DNA of 64,000 nucleotides from Erythrocercus mccallii. Taxonomy: Eukaryota; Chordata; Aves; Passeriformes; Dicruridae. The notes under the pieces were generated by a model, which saw nothing but the letters and a program-made list of their open reading frames with translations, made no database searches and was not told the DNA's origin. Where the stretch lies: contig VZRG01001653.1 in NCBI GenBank assembly GCA_013397435.1, forward strand, positions 1 to 64,000. The letters run 5' to 3'. Made by a program: the position numbers and the translations under genes. Position 1 is the first letter of the stretch; every line of letters starts with the position of its first letter. This document shows, one piece after another, positions 23,001-32,300 of the stretch.

Positions 23001-24441
23001 TTTCATTCATTCAGCTAACAGATTTAAGAATTCTCTTCTGCATTTATACAGCCTAATATATAGGTCTTTAATTTAAACAAGTTGCTCACTGAAGCATAGG
23101 TTACAGCAGCTGAATGTAAACTTAAAACTAAATATTGTTTTACTTGAAATCAGCCTAAGAAGCAGAGACTCCATAATGTTCCAAGCCAAACAGTGAGACA
23201 CAACCTACCAGAAACTGACAAACTGCTGTCCAAGCCATCATAAATATCCACCGAGCTCTCATCTCCTTCCCTGAAGGGGGAAGCTTCAGCTAAAAAAAAA
23301 AGAAAAAAGAAAAAAAGAGGCCAAAGTAACAATTTAGTAAACTGCAAACTCCACCTTTCCCATAAAGTAAGTGTAGCTGTGATTCTATACCAGTAGAAAA
23401 TAGAAGCAATAGTACAGACCAGAAAAAGAGGAATTTTATCCAGGAAACTACTGCTACTGTGGAGAAAAGATCTTTAGTCATCAGGGAGCAAAGACAGTCT
23501 GGTAAGATCAGCTCGCAAATACTACAAGAACGGTGCATAAAGCAAACGATATGGCAAATGGATTTTAAAATGATAAATTAAGTAAACTTGATCTAACATT
23601 GAAACTGTTTTCTAGAACACACTGAATACAAAACTTACATAACTCAAAAACCAAAGATTTGGTATGATAAAACCACTAATGTTACAAGAAAGATTTCTTG
23701 CTAAAGAAAGTATTGTAGCATTCTGTATAATAATACAAACAATTTGCTTTAGTATTTCCATCTACTCACACACTAACTGGTTCTGTAAACGTATTTTAAT
23801 CTAAATCTCCTCAGTCTCTCTTCATGTCTTTTTCCAATGCCTCCTATCACTCTCGTCTCCTCTATGTGAACCTCTCCATTTCTGCAACAAATATTATTTC
23901 TATAAAGAAAAACATCAATATCCACGGTCCTTCTGAGGCTGGGAATCTCCCAAATACGTGTCAAATCAACCAGCTGTGGAGCTGGAAATAAAGAGTACCT
24001 TGATTATGGGTACTGTGGCAGTTGATAGCACATCAGCTCTAACAAACAGCAAACAAAGGAGCAGTATCCCTAACTGTTCAAATGCAAGCTTCATTAAGAT
24101 ACAGCTGAAGGTTAAATTACACACCGTGGAAGACAGGGGAGAGACCAGTTCCAGGCACCCCCTCAAAACATTCCAGAAATCCAAAGTACACAGGTATGGT
24201 TTTAAATACAAACTTACTACTGGGATATGGCTTGCATGATATTGTGCCACAGACACTTAATTAAATTTGCAGCTCATCAGTATTCATCACAACGTGAGAT
24301 TTGTTTTCTAAGTTATTTCTGGACCTATTTATTTGCCTAAGACTGCTTGCATTAATTCCCCACAAACAGAAAAGTAATCTAATACTTCTTACCATTGTAG
24401 CGGATATCATACAGTCCCAGTCCATCCTCATCTGCTGCCAT
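7979..24441 (-). CDS. CASP8AP2: CASP8AP2 / FLASH, complete coding region (9 coding exons)
   Basis: FLASH is a large nuclear protein of histone locus bodies. It partners NPAT and the U7 snRNP protein LSM11 and supports 3'-end cleavage of replication-dependent histone pre-mRNAs; its original caspase-8 link is less settled. Joining exons 24441-24393, 23289-23209, 21833-21733, 20560-20486, 19288-19173, 17392-14892, 13878-10977, 9425-9326 and 8035-7979 (all GT-AG, all phases compatible) gives 5982 nt, 1993 residues plus stop, close to human (about 1980). Layout: N-terminal acidic segment with an LNLF motif (57-60), coiled coil about 78-141, a long charged disordered stretch, a conserved helical region about 1115-1245, conserved islands about 1368-1404, 1476-1541 and 1566-1626, one SIM (SIDLT, 1818-1822), and a C-terminal SANT/Myb-like domain about 1925-1985. 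The start ATG has A at -3 and G at +4. Identification rests on remembered human FLASH; exon ends come from splice signals and reading frame. Confidence 0.97.
8048..8067. repeat. A20 homopolymer (T20 on FLASH transcript)
   Basis: Twenty consecutive A on the plus strand, forming the upstream part of the polypyrimidine tract of the last CASP8AP2 intron. Confidence 0.9.
9326..9425 (-). CDS. CASP8AP2: CASP8AP2 exon 9 (residues 1942-1975), SANT-like domain
   Basis: Encodes NDDREILLECQRKGPSSKTF and onward to NKSPNQ, the core of the C-terminal SANT/Myb-like domain that in human FLASH binds NPAT. It completes the Arg codon split from exon 8. Acceptor GGTGTAG, donor CAG|GTAGGT. Confidence 0.96.
10977..13878 (-). 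CDS. CASP8AP2: CASP8AP2 exon 8, large exon (residues 975-1941)
   Basis: 2902-bp exon; acceptor TTTTTATAG at 13880-13879, donor AG|GTAATT. In order it encodes VNKENQKP and an acidic ELEEGEI-like block, a helical module about 1115-1245 (MQMLRAIRKQMRKSYMKFK to WKFVDEQLDYLF), the block SSLTFNLVSDAQMGEIFKS (about 1368-1404), a segment with DVLDESCMFEVST, a Ser-rich segment before PMQAVIMEKSNDHFIVKIRR, one SIM-like SIDLTEEL, a basic stretch, and the start of the SANT-like domain. Several blocks are essentially identical to human. Confidence 0.97.
13879..14891 (-). other. CASP8AP2: CASP8AP2 intron between the two large exons
   Basis: About 1.0 kb, AT-rich. Nothing recognised beyond splice signals. 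Confidence 0.7.
14892..17392 (-). CDS. CASP8AP2: CASP8AP2 exon 7, large central exon (residues 141-974)
   Basis: 2501-bp exon with an acceptor ATAAACAG and a donor AAAG|GTATTT. The first half is Lys/Arg/Ser/Glu-rich and probably disordered, with patches such as HRTEEKRKRERE like the human protein. Conserved pieces include KDLKLSFMEKLNLTLSP and, near the 3' end, SILSIDLNHLR followed by AISPLNSPVRP with SP sites. Residues about 640-720 (plus-strand 15640-15880) hold degenerate Glu/Ala/Pro repeats with recurring ALPEA/TLPEAEE blocks. Confidence 0.96.
19173..19288 (-). CDS. CASP8AP2: CASP8AP2 exon 6 (residues 103-141), coiled coil
   Basis: Encodes NIILQNENQALKKNISALIK and then a helical segment ending EEISHLHQR, matching the human coiled coil. 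The acceptor used here is AAATAG at 19290-19289, because human retains the equivalent five residues. A second in-frame AG 15 nt further in would remove NIILQ. Donor AG|GTACAA. Confidence 0.92.
20486..20560 (-). CDS. CASP8AP2: CASP8AP2 exon 5 (residues 78-102), coiled-coil start
   Basis: 25 codons reading LQAEYGKCQQQIKELMKKFK and onward, nearly identical to human and strongly helical. Acceptor TTTGACAG, donor CAG|GTATTG, phase 0 at both ends. Confidence 0.94.
21733..21833 (-). CDS. CASP8AP2: CASP8AP2 exon 4 (residues 44-77), LDLY-type motif exon
   Basis: Encodes PSRSSLNLFDEILIEEGTAK, the counterpart of the human NCLDLYEEILTEEGTAKEA segment. That segment is needed to recruit the histone cleavage complex. 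The human LDLY tetrad reads LNLF here. Acceptor TATATAG, donor GAG|GTATGT, exit phase 0. Confidence 0.93.
23209..23289 (-). CDS. CASP8AP2: CASP8AP2 exon 3 (residues 17-43)
   Basis: Encodes EASPFREGDESSVDIYDGLD and following residues, matching the human SPLKN..SLDIYAGLD segment. The acceptor is a long T-rich tract ending TTTTAG; the donor is G|GTAGGT. Both phases fit the neighbours. Confidence 0.92.
24393..24441 (-). CDS. CASP8AP2: CASP8AP2 exon 2, first coding exon (residues 1-16)
   Basis: Begins MAADEDGLGLYDIRYN and ends in phase 1 at a G|GTAAGAAG donor. The MAAD start matches the human N-terminus. The exon also carries 27 nt of 5'UTR upstream (24442-24468). Confidence 0.93.
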
Positions 24442-24453
24442 GATACAAACTCC

Positions 24454-24468
24454 CTATGGCCTCCCCAT
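24454..24468 (-). other. Tiny upstream ORF in CASP8AP2 5'UTR
   Basis: Immediately after the exon 2 acceptor the transcript reads ATG GGG AGG CCA TAG, a 4-residue uORF (MGRP) ending 12 nt before the main ATG. If exon 1 ends in GGCCG as proposed, the uORF start has a weak -3 context but G at +4. The main ATG context is stronger, so leaky scanning is likely. Confidence 0.55.
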
Positions 24469-25218
24469 CTATGAGTAAAATATCAGGGCAAAGGGAACCA
24501 ATCAATTGACAATTTCAGAACAGCAACATAAAGCAGCAGCATCTTGAAGTACGTCAATTACACCTGAGCTATCTGTGACCCCTGTTCTTCAATAAAATCC
24601 AACACTAGAATAAGAAAACTCTTGGATCAAGGTAACTAAGTGAGCTATCAAGAAACAATCTGTTACTTGAATAAACATCCCGAAGATCTTTTACTGTCAC
24701 TTATTAATCCTACAAAGAAATTTTAATAGGAAAATCAGCACTGCATTCCATGAACGTGTTATCTGAATGTGGATCTTACCCAGTTAAAAAAATCTGGTTT
24801 GATAATTCTGATTTCTGCCCTATTGACCATTTAAGAGCAAATTCCCCTTGTTTGATATCACCAGTCAAACCAGTACCGAGCAGGGGTCTGGGAGCGGCTC
24901 AGGTTGGGGGACTGGCAGCGGGGAACGCACAGGCACCAACCAGCGCTGAACAGCCTCCAGCCCGTTCAGAGGCAGCGGCCCCTCCTCATCCCCACGCCTC
25001 GCCCTCCCCCTGCACAGGCGGGAAGGGGCTCCCGCCCGTCCAAATTCCTGCTACGGGGGAAGAGCTCGAGATCTCTCGGGAGTCAGGGCAGGAGTGCCAC
25101 CGGTCGCGGCTCCCACAGCCGCCGGCAGCCCGGGGCGGGCAGGCTGTGCCCGGGGGCTGCGGTGCCGGGAGTGCCGTGCCGTGGGTGCGGCGGGACCGCA
25201 CAGGCCGGGAGCACTCAC
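24469..25218 (-). other. CASP8AP2: CASP8AP2 5'UTR intron
   Basis: Bounded by donor GTGAGTGC and acceptor TTTTACTCATAG. Its upstream half lies in the CpG island; the downstream half is AT-rich. Confidence 0.5.
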
Positions 25219-25330
25219 CGGCCAACGCCGCCGCCGCGGTGCCGCAGGCCAGGCGCGGGGGTGGGGCTAGCGGCGCGCCCGGCCAACGGCCGCAGCCGCA
25301 CGGCGCATCCGCCGCCGTGACGTCACCAAA
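25219..25330 (-). other. CASP8AP2: Putative CASP8AP2 non-coding exon 1 (5'UTR)
   Basis: The coding start exon has a good acceptor (TTTTACTCATAG|) 27 nt upstream of the ATG, so an upstream exon is required. The best donor on the minus strand is CCG|GTGAGTGC, putting the exon end at 25219 inside the CpG island. The transcription start is not visible; 25330 is a nominal limit just beyond the CRE. Confidence 0.5.
25318..25325. promoter_or_regulatory. Palindromic CRE (CREB/ATF site)
   Basis: Perfect TGACGTCA about 100 bp upstream of the proposed CASP8AP2 exon 1 donor, inside the CpG island. This is a typical location for a functional CRE. Occupancy is inference. Confidence 0.6.
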
Positions 25331-25352
25331 CCCAGCCCCCGCGCCCGAGCAG

Positions 25353-25363
25353 TTGGCGCCAAA
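25353..25363. promoter_or_regulatory. E2F-like palindrome TTGGCGCCAAA
   Basis: Contains TTGGCGCCAA, a two-sided E2F-type element on the CASP8AP2 side of the island. E2F control would suit a histone-mRNA processing factor needed in S phase. Motif match only. Confidence 0.5.
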
Positions 25364-26034
25364 GTGAGGCGCGCGGAAAGGTCGAGCCCCGCCCCCTCCG
25401 CCGCGGCCCCGCCCCCTCGCCACTTCCCGACCGGGGGCCCCATCCCGGCCCGGCCCCGAGCGCGGGAAATCGAGCGCTGCTCCCGGCGGGACGAACCGGG
25501 AGACACCAGCCTGCTCCGGCCCGGAGCTCACGGCAATCGCTAGTCACGTAGGCTTATGCTGCGGCCGCTGGAGGCTGCCCCGAACGGCACACGGGCGCCT
25601 ACCTGGTGCCGTTCCCCGCTGCTGCTGCGGTGCTCCCGGGAAGCCCAAGGTTTAATCCCGGCGGCTGCTGCAGTCGGGGATCCCGCTGCCAAACCCCTGC
25701 AGGGACATCGTTACCGCCCGAAAGTCGCGCTCGGCCTCCGCGAACGGCTGCTGCCGGGGGCGTAACGCTCCTGCAGCCCGAGCCGGGGGCCCCCGCTGCC
25801 GCGTCCGTCACCGCCCGCCCTCGGCCGCCTCCCTGACCCAGATTTAAAGGGCTCGCGGGCAGGCGAGTCTTGCGGCAGCAGCGGCAGATGGCTCTCCGGG
25901 AAGCAGAGAGCAGGGGAGGCCAAGGGCGCAGCAAACGCAGCCCCACACGCGCGAGGTTCCAACGCCCTGAGCCAGCGAGAGAGCCTCGCTCCGCTCCCGG
26001 ACGGCGCCCGCGGCGAGAGAGGGGGGCGGCGCGG

Positions 26035-26054
26035 TGCACTCCGGGATCTGTAGT
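26035..26054 (-). promoter_or_regulatory. ZNF143/THAP11-like (SBS) site
   Basis: On the minus strand it reads ACTACAGATCCCGGAGTGCA, matching the ACTACAnnTCCCAGnRTGC consensus at nearly all positions. Such sites are typical of bidirectional CpG-island promoters. It lies about 160 bp upstream of the MDN1 ATG. Confidence 0.6.
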
Positions 26055-26057
26055 CCG

Positions 26058-26080
26058 GCAGGGCGGGGGGCGGGGCGGCG
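26058..26080. promoter_or_regulatory. GC-box cluster (Sp1/KLF)
   Basis: Overlapping GGGCGGGG-type boxes immediately downstream of the ZNF143-like site. Confidence 0.5.
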
Positions 26081-26091
26081 CGGCGGCCGCG

Positions 26092-26118
26092 CTTCCTGTG
26101 ACGGCGGCAGAGCGGAAG
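26092..26118. promoter_or_regulatory. Paired ETS/GABP-like sites
   Basis: CTTCCTG (an ETS core on the minus strand) and GCGGAAGT (plus strand) lie within 27 bp and face opposite ways, about 95-120 bp upstream of the MDN1 ATG. Paired ETS sites commonly drive TATA-less ribosome-biogenesis promoters. Confidence 0.5.
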
Positions 26119-26146
26119 TTGGTGGTGCCGCGTCCGCCGTGCGCCG

Positions 26147-26152
26147 CACGTG
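26147..26152. promoter_or_regulatory. E-box CACGTG near MDN1 start
   Basis: Canonical MYC/USF E-box about 59 bp before the MDN1 start codon. MYC control is plausible for a ribosome-assembly gene; the assignment is by motif only. Confidence 0.45.
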
Positions 26153-26210
26153 CTACGCGCCCCTTGCCCCTCCCGCCGCTCTCCCCCGCCGCGGGGCGAG
26201 CAGCAGCAGG

Positions 26211-26312
26211 ATGGCGGCGGACCTGCGGTTCCGCCTGGCCGAGCCGCTGCAGCTGGTGGCGCGCAGGAACGAGAAGAGCGGCGTGGAGCTGAGCAGATTC
26301 CTGGCGAAGCAG
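26211..26312 (+). CDS. MDN1: MDN1 exon 1 (residues 1-34)
   Basis: Starts MAADLRFRLAEPLQ and ends ELSRFLAKQ, like human. Donor CAG|GTGAGG. The ATG sits in CAGGATGGCGGC, a YY1-like context. Confidence 0.92.
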
Positions 26313-29300
26313 GTGAGGAGCGGGCGTTGCGGCGCTCGGTGGCAGCCCCCGGCCGTCCGTTCACCCTCCGTCAGGGAGGGTCCCGTAGGGGCCACTCTGG
26401 AGCGAAGGGAGTGCTCCCTTCTGCCTCCCCCCGGCAGCCTTGTGTGTGCCCGACCCGACCGGCCGTCCCTGGCCCTCGGGCAGACGGCGGGAGCTAATCC
26501 CCGCTCTCCTTCTCCCTGGTGCTGTTGCTTGCTCTCCTCGCCCCTTTCGGGGATGCGCAGGTGCAGCCCATGAACAAGGTCCTCTTTTGTATCCTGGTAT
26601 CCTTTCTGTGGCGCCGCGTCCCGCAGTTAAAATCTGCGATCTCTTCCATGTCCCCCCCAGGTGACTTTGGAAGCGTGACAGCTTGTTATCAAGCACTGAG
26701 AAAGTAGTGCCTACCCTGATGCTATTTTGCGTGCCATGTTTAATTACCTTAAAACATCATGTGTGATAAAAAGAGGCATGGATTTTCTAGGCTGTGCTTT
26801 GAGGTGTTTTTTTTAGTCACAGTCGCACAGGTTGTAGTGATGCTGGAAACAGGGTCCTATAGTCACTTTCATGCTCAGGCTGCCTTAGCTCTGAAGACAC
26901 ACCTGCTTTCTAGGAGAGTTAAGGCCGATCTCCTTTCTTTCTCTGAAATGCTTGAGGACAGGATATCAGCACATCAGATATTGTTTTATTAATGCTTTTC
27001 ATGGCAGAGCTTTTGAAGCCCCTAAGATATGTACGCATTTTGGGGCTCAGAGTCTCTATTTCTCTTTGAGTGTCTAGGAAATATCCCAGTTGTTTGATGA
27101 TGGAAAGTCCAAAGTATCATATTTTTTCAGAATATTGGCTTTCACTTTGAGTTGCTGTCTCAGTTATGGTTGGGGAAGGCTTTCATACTGGTGCTCAAGG
27201 TTCTCTGTTGGTAGACAGATGGCTCTTTCTTTTGTCGCTGCAAATCACAGGATCAAAGTAAAATTGACATGAATTTATTGTCCTGAGTGGAAGCTAATTA
27301 GTGGGAAGCACTGATGAAGAGTTGCTTTTCAAGACAGAGAAGCTGCTGAGAAATAGAAACGAGGATGATGTGGATACAAGTTGTAGCAGACAGATGGAGC
27401 AGCGAACCAGAAGTGAGTCACCGAGATTGGGAAAGACACTGTGCCCTTTCCCTTTTGGTGACTGTTTAGAGATACACTTCAGGTTTAAAAGCCTTGCGAG
27501 GTGGAAATTCCTAAAGAGTGATTGCATAAACGGAGTCTGAAACAGCACATTATTTCACAGTAGTGCATCCTTTTGAAAACTGAATTGCTGAATTTTCCAG
27601 GCTTGGAAGCTACAGCTCTAGCTTTATTTTAAGCTTGTCTTGCCAGCATACAAACTCCATCTCTGAATATCATACCTGATTTCCTACAAGTTACTTTGTA
27701 TCTTAACTAGGAAGCATGCGTTCTGGAAATCTAGAGCTCTCTTTGCTCTACAGCTTTGTTATGTCTTTCTGGCAGTTTACTTTTTCAACAGTATTCCATA
27801 AAGGAATGAAACTTGCCCACAACTGCTAAGTTAGGAGCAGTCTTTTGAGGTTCACAGTATGGGACAGTTCATGTGGTCATGGAAGATTTTGTTCCATGTG
27901 CTTTGGTATGTAATAGAATTAGAGCCTTTTTTTGTAAAGTACTTTTATATACCATGAACTCTGCGAAGATACAGCAAATTTCTGTGCTCTTAATGAGGAA
28001 GAAAAGAAAAGAAAAGAAAAGCAAAGCTCTTTGAACAACTCTTTGTTCCCCACGTTTACATTTTTGAATAATTTAAGCAAACTGTAGAAGCAGTAGGTTT
28101 CCACAAACTAATGGAATGTGCTTTTGGCTCAGGGTTACCAAAGGTCTGCCAGAAAGTCTTCCTGCATAGAATTCCGAATGTGAATTTTGTGCAACTGTAT
28201 GTATTTTGCTTGCCTATGATTATGTAGTTTCAGTAGAGAAGTTAATCACTGTGAATGTTAAAACACTCCTAGGAACAGAACTTAAATGCAGAAACACCTT
28301 TACTTGTTTCTGTCTTTTGCATTTACCACTGAGCTTGTATGGACAGATACGTATCAAAGAACCTAACCCCTTTGGATATTTCTTCTATTTTGTCTATGCA
28401 GCCATCCTAAGTGGACAGGAGATCTTGAGCACACCATTCCTGATTTTCTTTTTTTAATTTGTTGGTGGTTTATCTTGGCATCCTTCATTTTGCAATTCAT
28501 TTTTCTATGTAGTAGTGAAAGTTGTTTTAATAATAATTCCAAGCTCTTATTTAGAGTCCTTTAGTCTTACATTTGATGTTGAGAAATGCTTTTATTCCTT
28601 TATATTAATAAATGTATGTGGTAGTTTAGCAGGGACATGAGACCCAGTGGTCTCAAATTCACACAGTTACCCATTGTCTGTCAGAAAAATATCCTGACGT
28701 TCTGGCAACTAAGGCAGAGATTTTTTCTTACTAAAATGTCACTTTAACATTTTATTTGAAAGATTAGTTAGACTTTACATCACGTACCTTTAGAAATAGG
28801 GGAAGGTATGTTGCACTTCAGCTTCCATCTTGGGCTGTACTGTCATCTCCTTTTGCTAGTTTTTGCAGAGCTGTGATTTTTGCCACAGGGTATGTCAATA
28901 ATACAAAGTCAACAAGAAACTTCTTGTTTGCATCCTCTCTTGTGAGGGAGACATCTGTCCAACTTTGTCAAAGATGTGTTGGAGGAGGTTTAGAAAGTTC
29001 CAGCCTGGGCTCCCTGTGAGACTGCCTATCACCCCTGCTTTTTTTTCCCCCTTGAACTGTGCGGGTTATAGGAAGAGCGTGGGCTTGTGTTTTGGTTTCC
29101 CTTGCTGAACTGAACAGCTGCCAAAAAGAGTGGGGCTGCTTGTTCTCTTCTAGCCTCTTCCCAAGGCCAAGACACACATTTGCATTGCTTCTCTTATGGT
29201 GAACCCCGTAAGAGTGCTGATTTGGAAAATCCATTCAACTTTCCCACTCAGTGTAAGACTTTGTAAGAAGGATTAATTTGGATCATTTTGCTATTATGGT

Positions 29301-32300
29301 TGCTGCACAGTGATACAGCTGTTGTATGAGGGAACAGAGATGAGAACATGAGTTCATGTGTTGGACAGGAAGAAAGATTTCTCATGTCTGGCCCTCATGC
29401 TCTCCAACTCTTGAGGAGTATCCCAGTGTTAAATCTGTGTCTGCTGTAACCTGTGCATCAAGAGCAGAAATGTGGATTTCACACGGTACCAGCTTGCTGG
29501 TTGCTGTAATCCTTTCTTTTATAAATTTAGGGTTTGGATTAAGCTAGGTATTAAAGATTAAAGATTTCCTTGTGTGCACTGAGCAAACGTACTCTGGAAG
29601 TTGGGAAGCAGGTGTGCATCCTGCTGCTGGAGCAGCAACTGGGATTGTGTCTGACTGCAGGTCTCAATCCTAGCTGTGTGTCTGCTTCATGTGTCTCATT
29701 AATAGTAAACAGTGTGTGTATGTGTTCTGTGTTTGGAGGCACAGTCTTTTGTGATGCTTTTTTAAAGCAACTGTTTGGAACCACAGGTGTAGATTTACTA
29801 TCCCAGACTTGAACACTTTCAGATCAGCTGTCTGTTGCTATTGTCTAAGAAAGTTGGTATTTCATAAAGCCATGTTTAGTTAAAAAAAGCCCTCTGACAG
29901 TATTCTGCTTTTCCATAAAATTTTTAATTTAGGCTCTGAAACCAGATAGACAGTCTCTTTGTGGAATGTGAATGTTGCCACTGTGATTTTTGAAGAGCTT
30001 TATATGTCCTAAGGGTATTGCACACAAAAGCTGCTTCCTCTCACAAAATTGCTAATGGCATGAATTTTTTGTACAGTAGACATGTAAATACAGAATTTTA
30101 CTGAGTCAGTCACATTATTTGTTATTTTATTGTTAAGTGGCTTTACTTGATATTCAAAGCTCTGGTTAATAAATTAAACACCCTGTTGTGCCTTGTTGGG
30201 ATAGGCAAAAATGTAATTGATTTGAAAACTGGGAGTACTTTTTATTTTTCCAGTGGAGTTTATTTCTGGTTCTTTTGAGCCATTCTGGCTTTAAACTGCT
30301 TATCAGTCATTTTGCCACTCAAAATCTGATCCCCTGTAATGAACAGGGCCTTGTTCCATTTTTAAAATTGTTTTTGATGCTGCTGTTATAGATGAGAGGC
30401 AGATAAACTTACGTTCTGTAAAAGCAAACGTGAGGCCTGTAAGAAACTGCTTGCAATTAGCGTGATGGGTTTGATATTTGTAGTTTATATACCTCTGTTT
30501 CCCTGGCTCCTTAATTCTGTATGGGGATGAATGTCTTTTCAAATTCAGGAGGCCGAGGAACAGGTTTGCGTGTGTTCTAGAAGTGTGTGGACAGCGGTAT
30601 AATCAAAGGAGGCTGCACTCTTGTACCAGTGAAACCCTGCCATCTGTGAGACCAGGAACAGGTCATACCCCAGTAACTAAAGCCTAAGAGAAGCAGGAAT
30701 TGGCTGCATGTGGTGCTGAAACAAAAGACTACAGAATATTTCTGTCTTGAGCAGGATATGAGTTCGCTCTGTGAGGGAGGGGAGCATGGAGCATCCAAGT
30801 TACAGTGCAAATTCATAATCCCGATTTTCAAAATTACTTATACTGCGCTAGGTGTTAAACATCATGGAAGTGGAGAGATGCTTGGGTAGTAAGTAACGTG
30901 AGCTCAAAGAGCAGAGAAATTTTAAGGGTAAGACACAGGAGATGGGTTGTTCTTCAGAAACAAAGTTCGGAGGGCTGGGGGGCTAGGTGAGGGAGATGTG
31001 AGGTTAAGGTGTGTTGGGTTGGTTTTTTTTTCTTTCTTCTAGCAGATGCGAATATGTTTTCCTTGTATTTTAAAGAACTAAATTACCATTTTTGTATAGC
31101 AGTATAAAAAGAAACAGAATTTTGACTTCAAAACTGCAGACACAAGCTACTTCTTGTTAAGAGCATTGCTTGCTGTAATTCTTGTCAGAACTATGAGAAT
31201 AAGGCTGTCATCATAACTGATTGAATGCTTCTTTTTTGTAAAGGGATAGTGAACATAAAGGAACTTAAACTTAAGAACTCAAATTCTTAAATGTTTTGTG
31301 GCTCTTATGAGACCAAGCTGTTAACATCAATGGAAATTCTAGGAAGAAAGATGTATTAGTTGTTTCAACATTTTCCCAATCTTCTTCTTAAAAATACCGA
31401 TTGCGATGTCTTTCAGTTGTAAAGTATAATTTAGGATTCTACTTTGTAATTCCTATTTAGCGTATCATTCTGCATCTTACTCATTCTGTATTATACTTAT
31501 TATTTTTTTAAATACAGAGGACTGTGTCAATTGAGTACTTGTTTTGGGATTTTGGACTGCCTTCTGGTTTTGAACTATTTGTTCCTGTAAAATTCACTCT
31601 GACTCATGCATAAATAGTTCTGAAATAAAAAGTCAAAATCATTTTCCATGTAACCTGTTTTCACTTCCCATTCCTTTAGGTTTGGACTCAGCAGGATCGT
31701 CAGTGCATCCTCAATACTTTAGCACAGTTATTGCTGGATAAAGAATGTACTCTATTGATCGGCCGTCAATTTCGGCCCATCCTGCTGGATTTGTTGGAAA
31801 GAAATGCAGAAGCTATTAAAGCTGGTGGCCAAATCAACCATGATCGGCATGAAAGGCTGTGTGTAGCAATGAGCAAGCTGGTTGCTGACCACCCTGACGT
31901 TTTGCCGTGAGTAATGACATGTCAATGTTTGAACTTGAAAAAGTGTTACAGCCTGTGGAGGCAGCGTAGCTCAGGTTCTTGTTAATAGATCCCGTGGGTT
32001 GGATTAGAGAGAAGGACACTGACTGACTGGTGTTTATATATATATATAGTTTATTTTAGAGCAATTTGGTTGCAATGGAAAGGAGATATGTAGCCATTTT
32101 GGTTGTTATCTGTAGAAATATAATAATATATAAGCATAAAAAATAACGCTTAAGAGAATGTATAAGGGAAAAGAAAGAAAGTGGATAAGAATAGAAAAAA
32201 AGAGGATAAAAATAGAAAGATCTCACCACCCACAGATCCAGCAGGGAGACTTGGTGGATTCATGACTCCTCCTAAGACAGGACAGCTGCCTCTAACATAG

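Larger units (their letters stand above)
17393..24392 (-). other. CASP8AP2: CASP8AP2 introns 2-6 (excluding exons listed)
   Basis: Introns 17393-19172, 19289-20485, 20561-21732, 21834-23208 and 23290-24392. All AT-rich with scattered A/T runs and a short GA run near 19311-19333. No nested gene or clear repeat family recognised. Confidence 0.65.
24880..26560. promoter_or_regulatory. CpG island and bidirectional CASP8AP2/MDN1 promoter
   Basis: A sharp rise in G+C and CpG density between AT-rich flanks spans both divergent first exons. There is no obvious TATA box beside either predicted start, as expected for a housekeeping CpG-island promoter. Long open frames on both strands here reflect GC richness, not genes. 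The coding starts are 1770 bp apart. Specific motifs are listed separately. Confidence 0.85.

Noticed and set aside
24761..24800. Possible extra donor (CTGGGTAAG on the minus strand) for a FLASH 5' exon
   Set aside because: The site is outside the CpG core with no matching acceptor evidence; the GTGAGTGC donor at 25218 is better placed.
24750..26570. Many long open frames on both strands in the CpG island
   Set aside because: They arise from GC richness, are Pro/Arg/Gly/Ala-rich without family resemblance, overlap each other, and conflict with the two divergent first exons.
26313..31679. snoRNA hosted in MDN1 intron 1
   Set aside because: Ribosome-biogenesis genes often host snoRNAs, but I saw no convincing paired C/D or H/ACA boxes with terminal stem; a covariance search would be needed.
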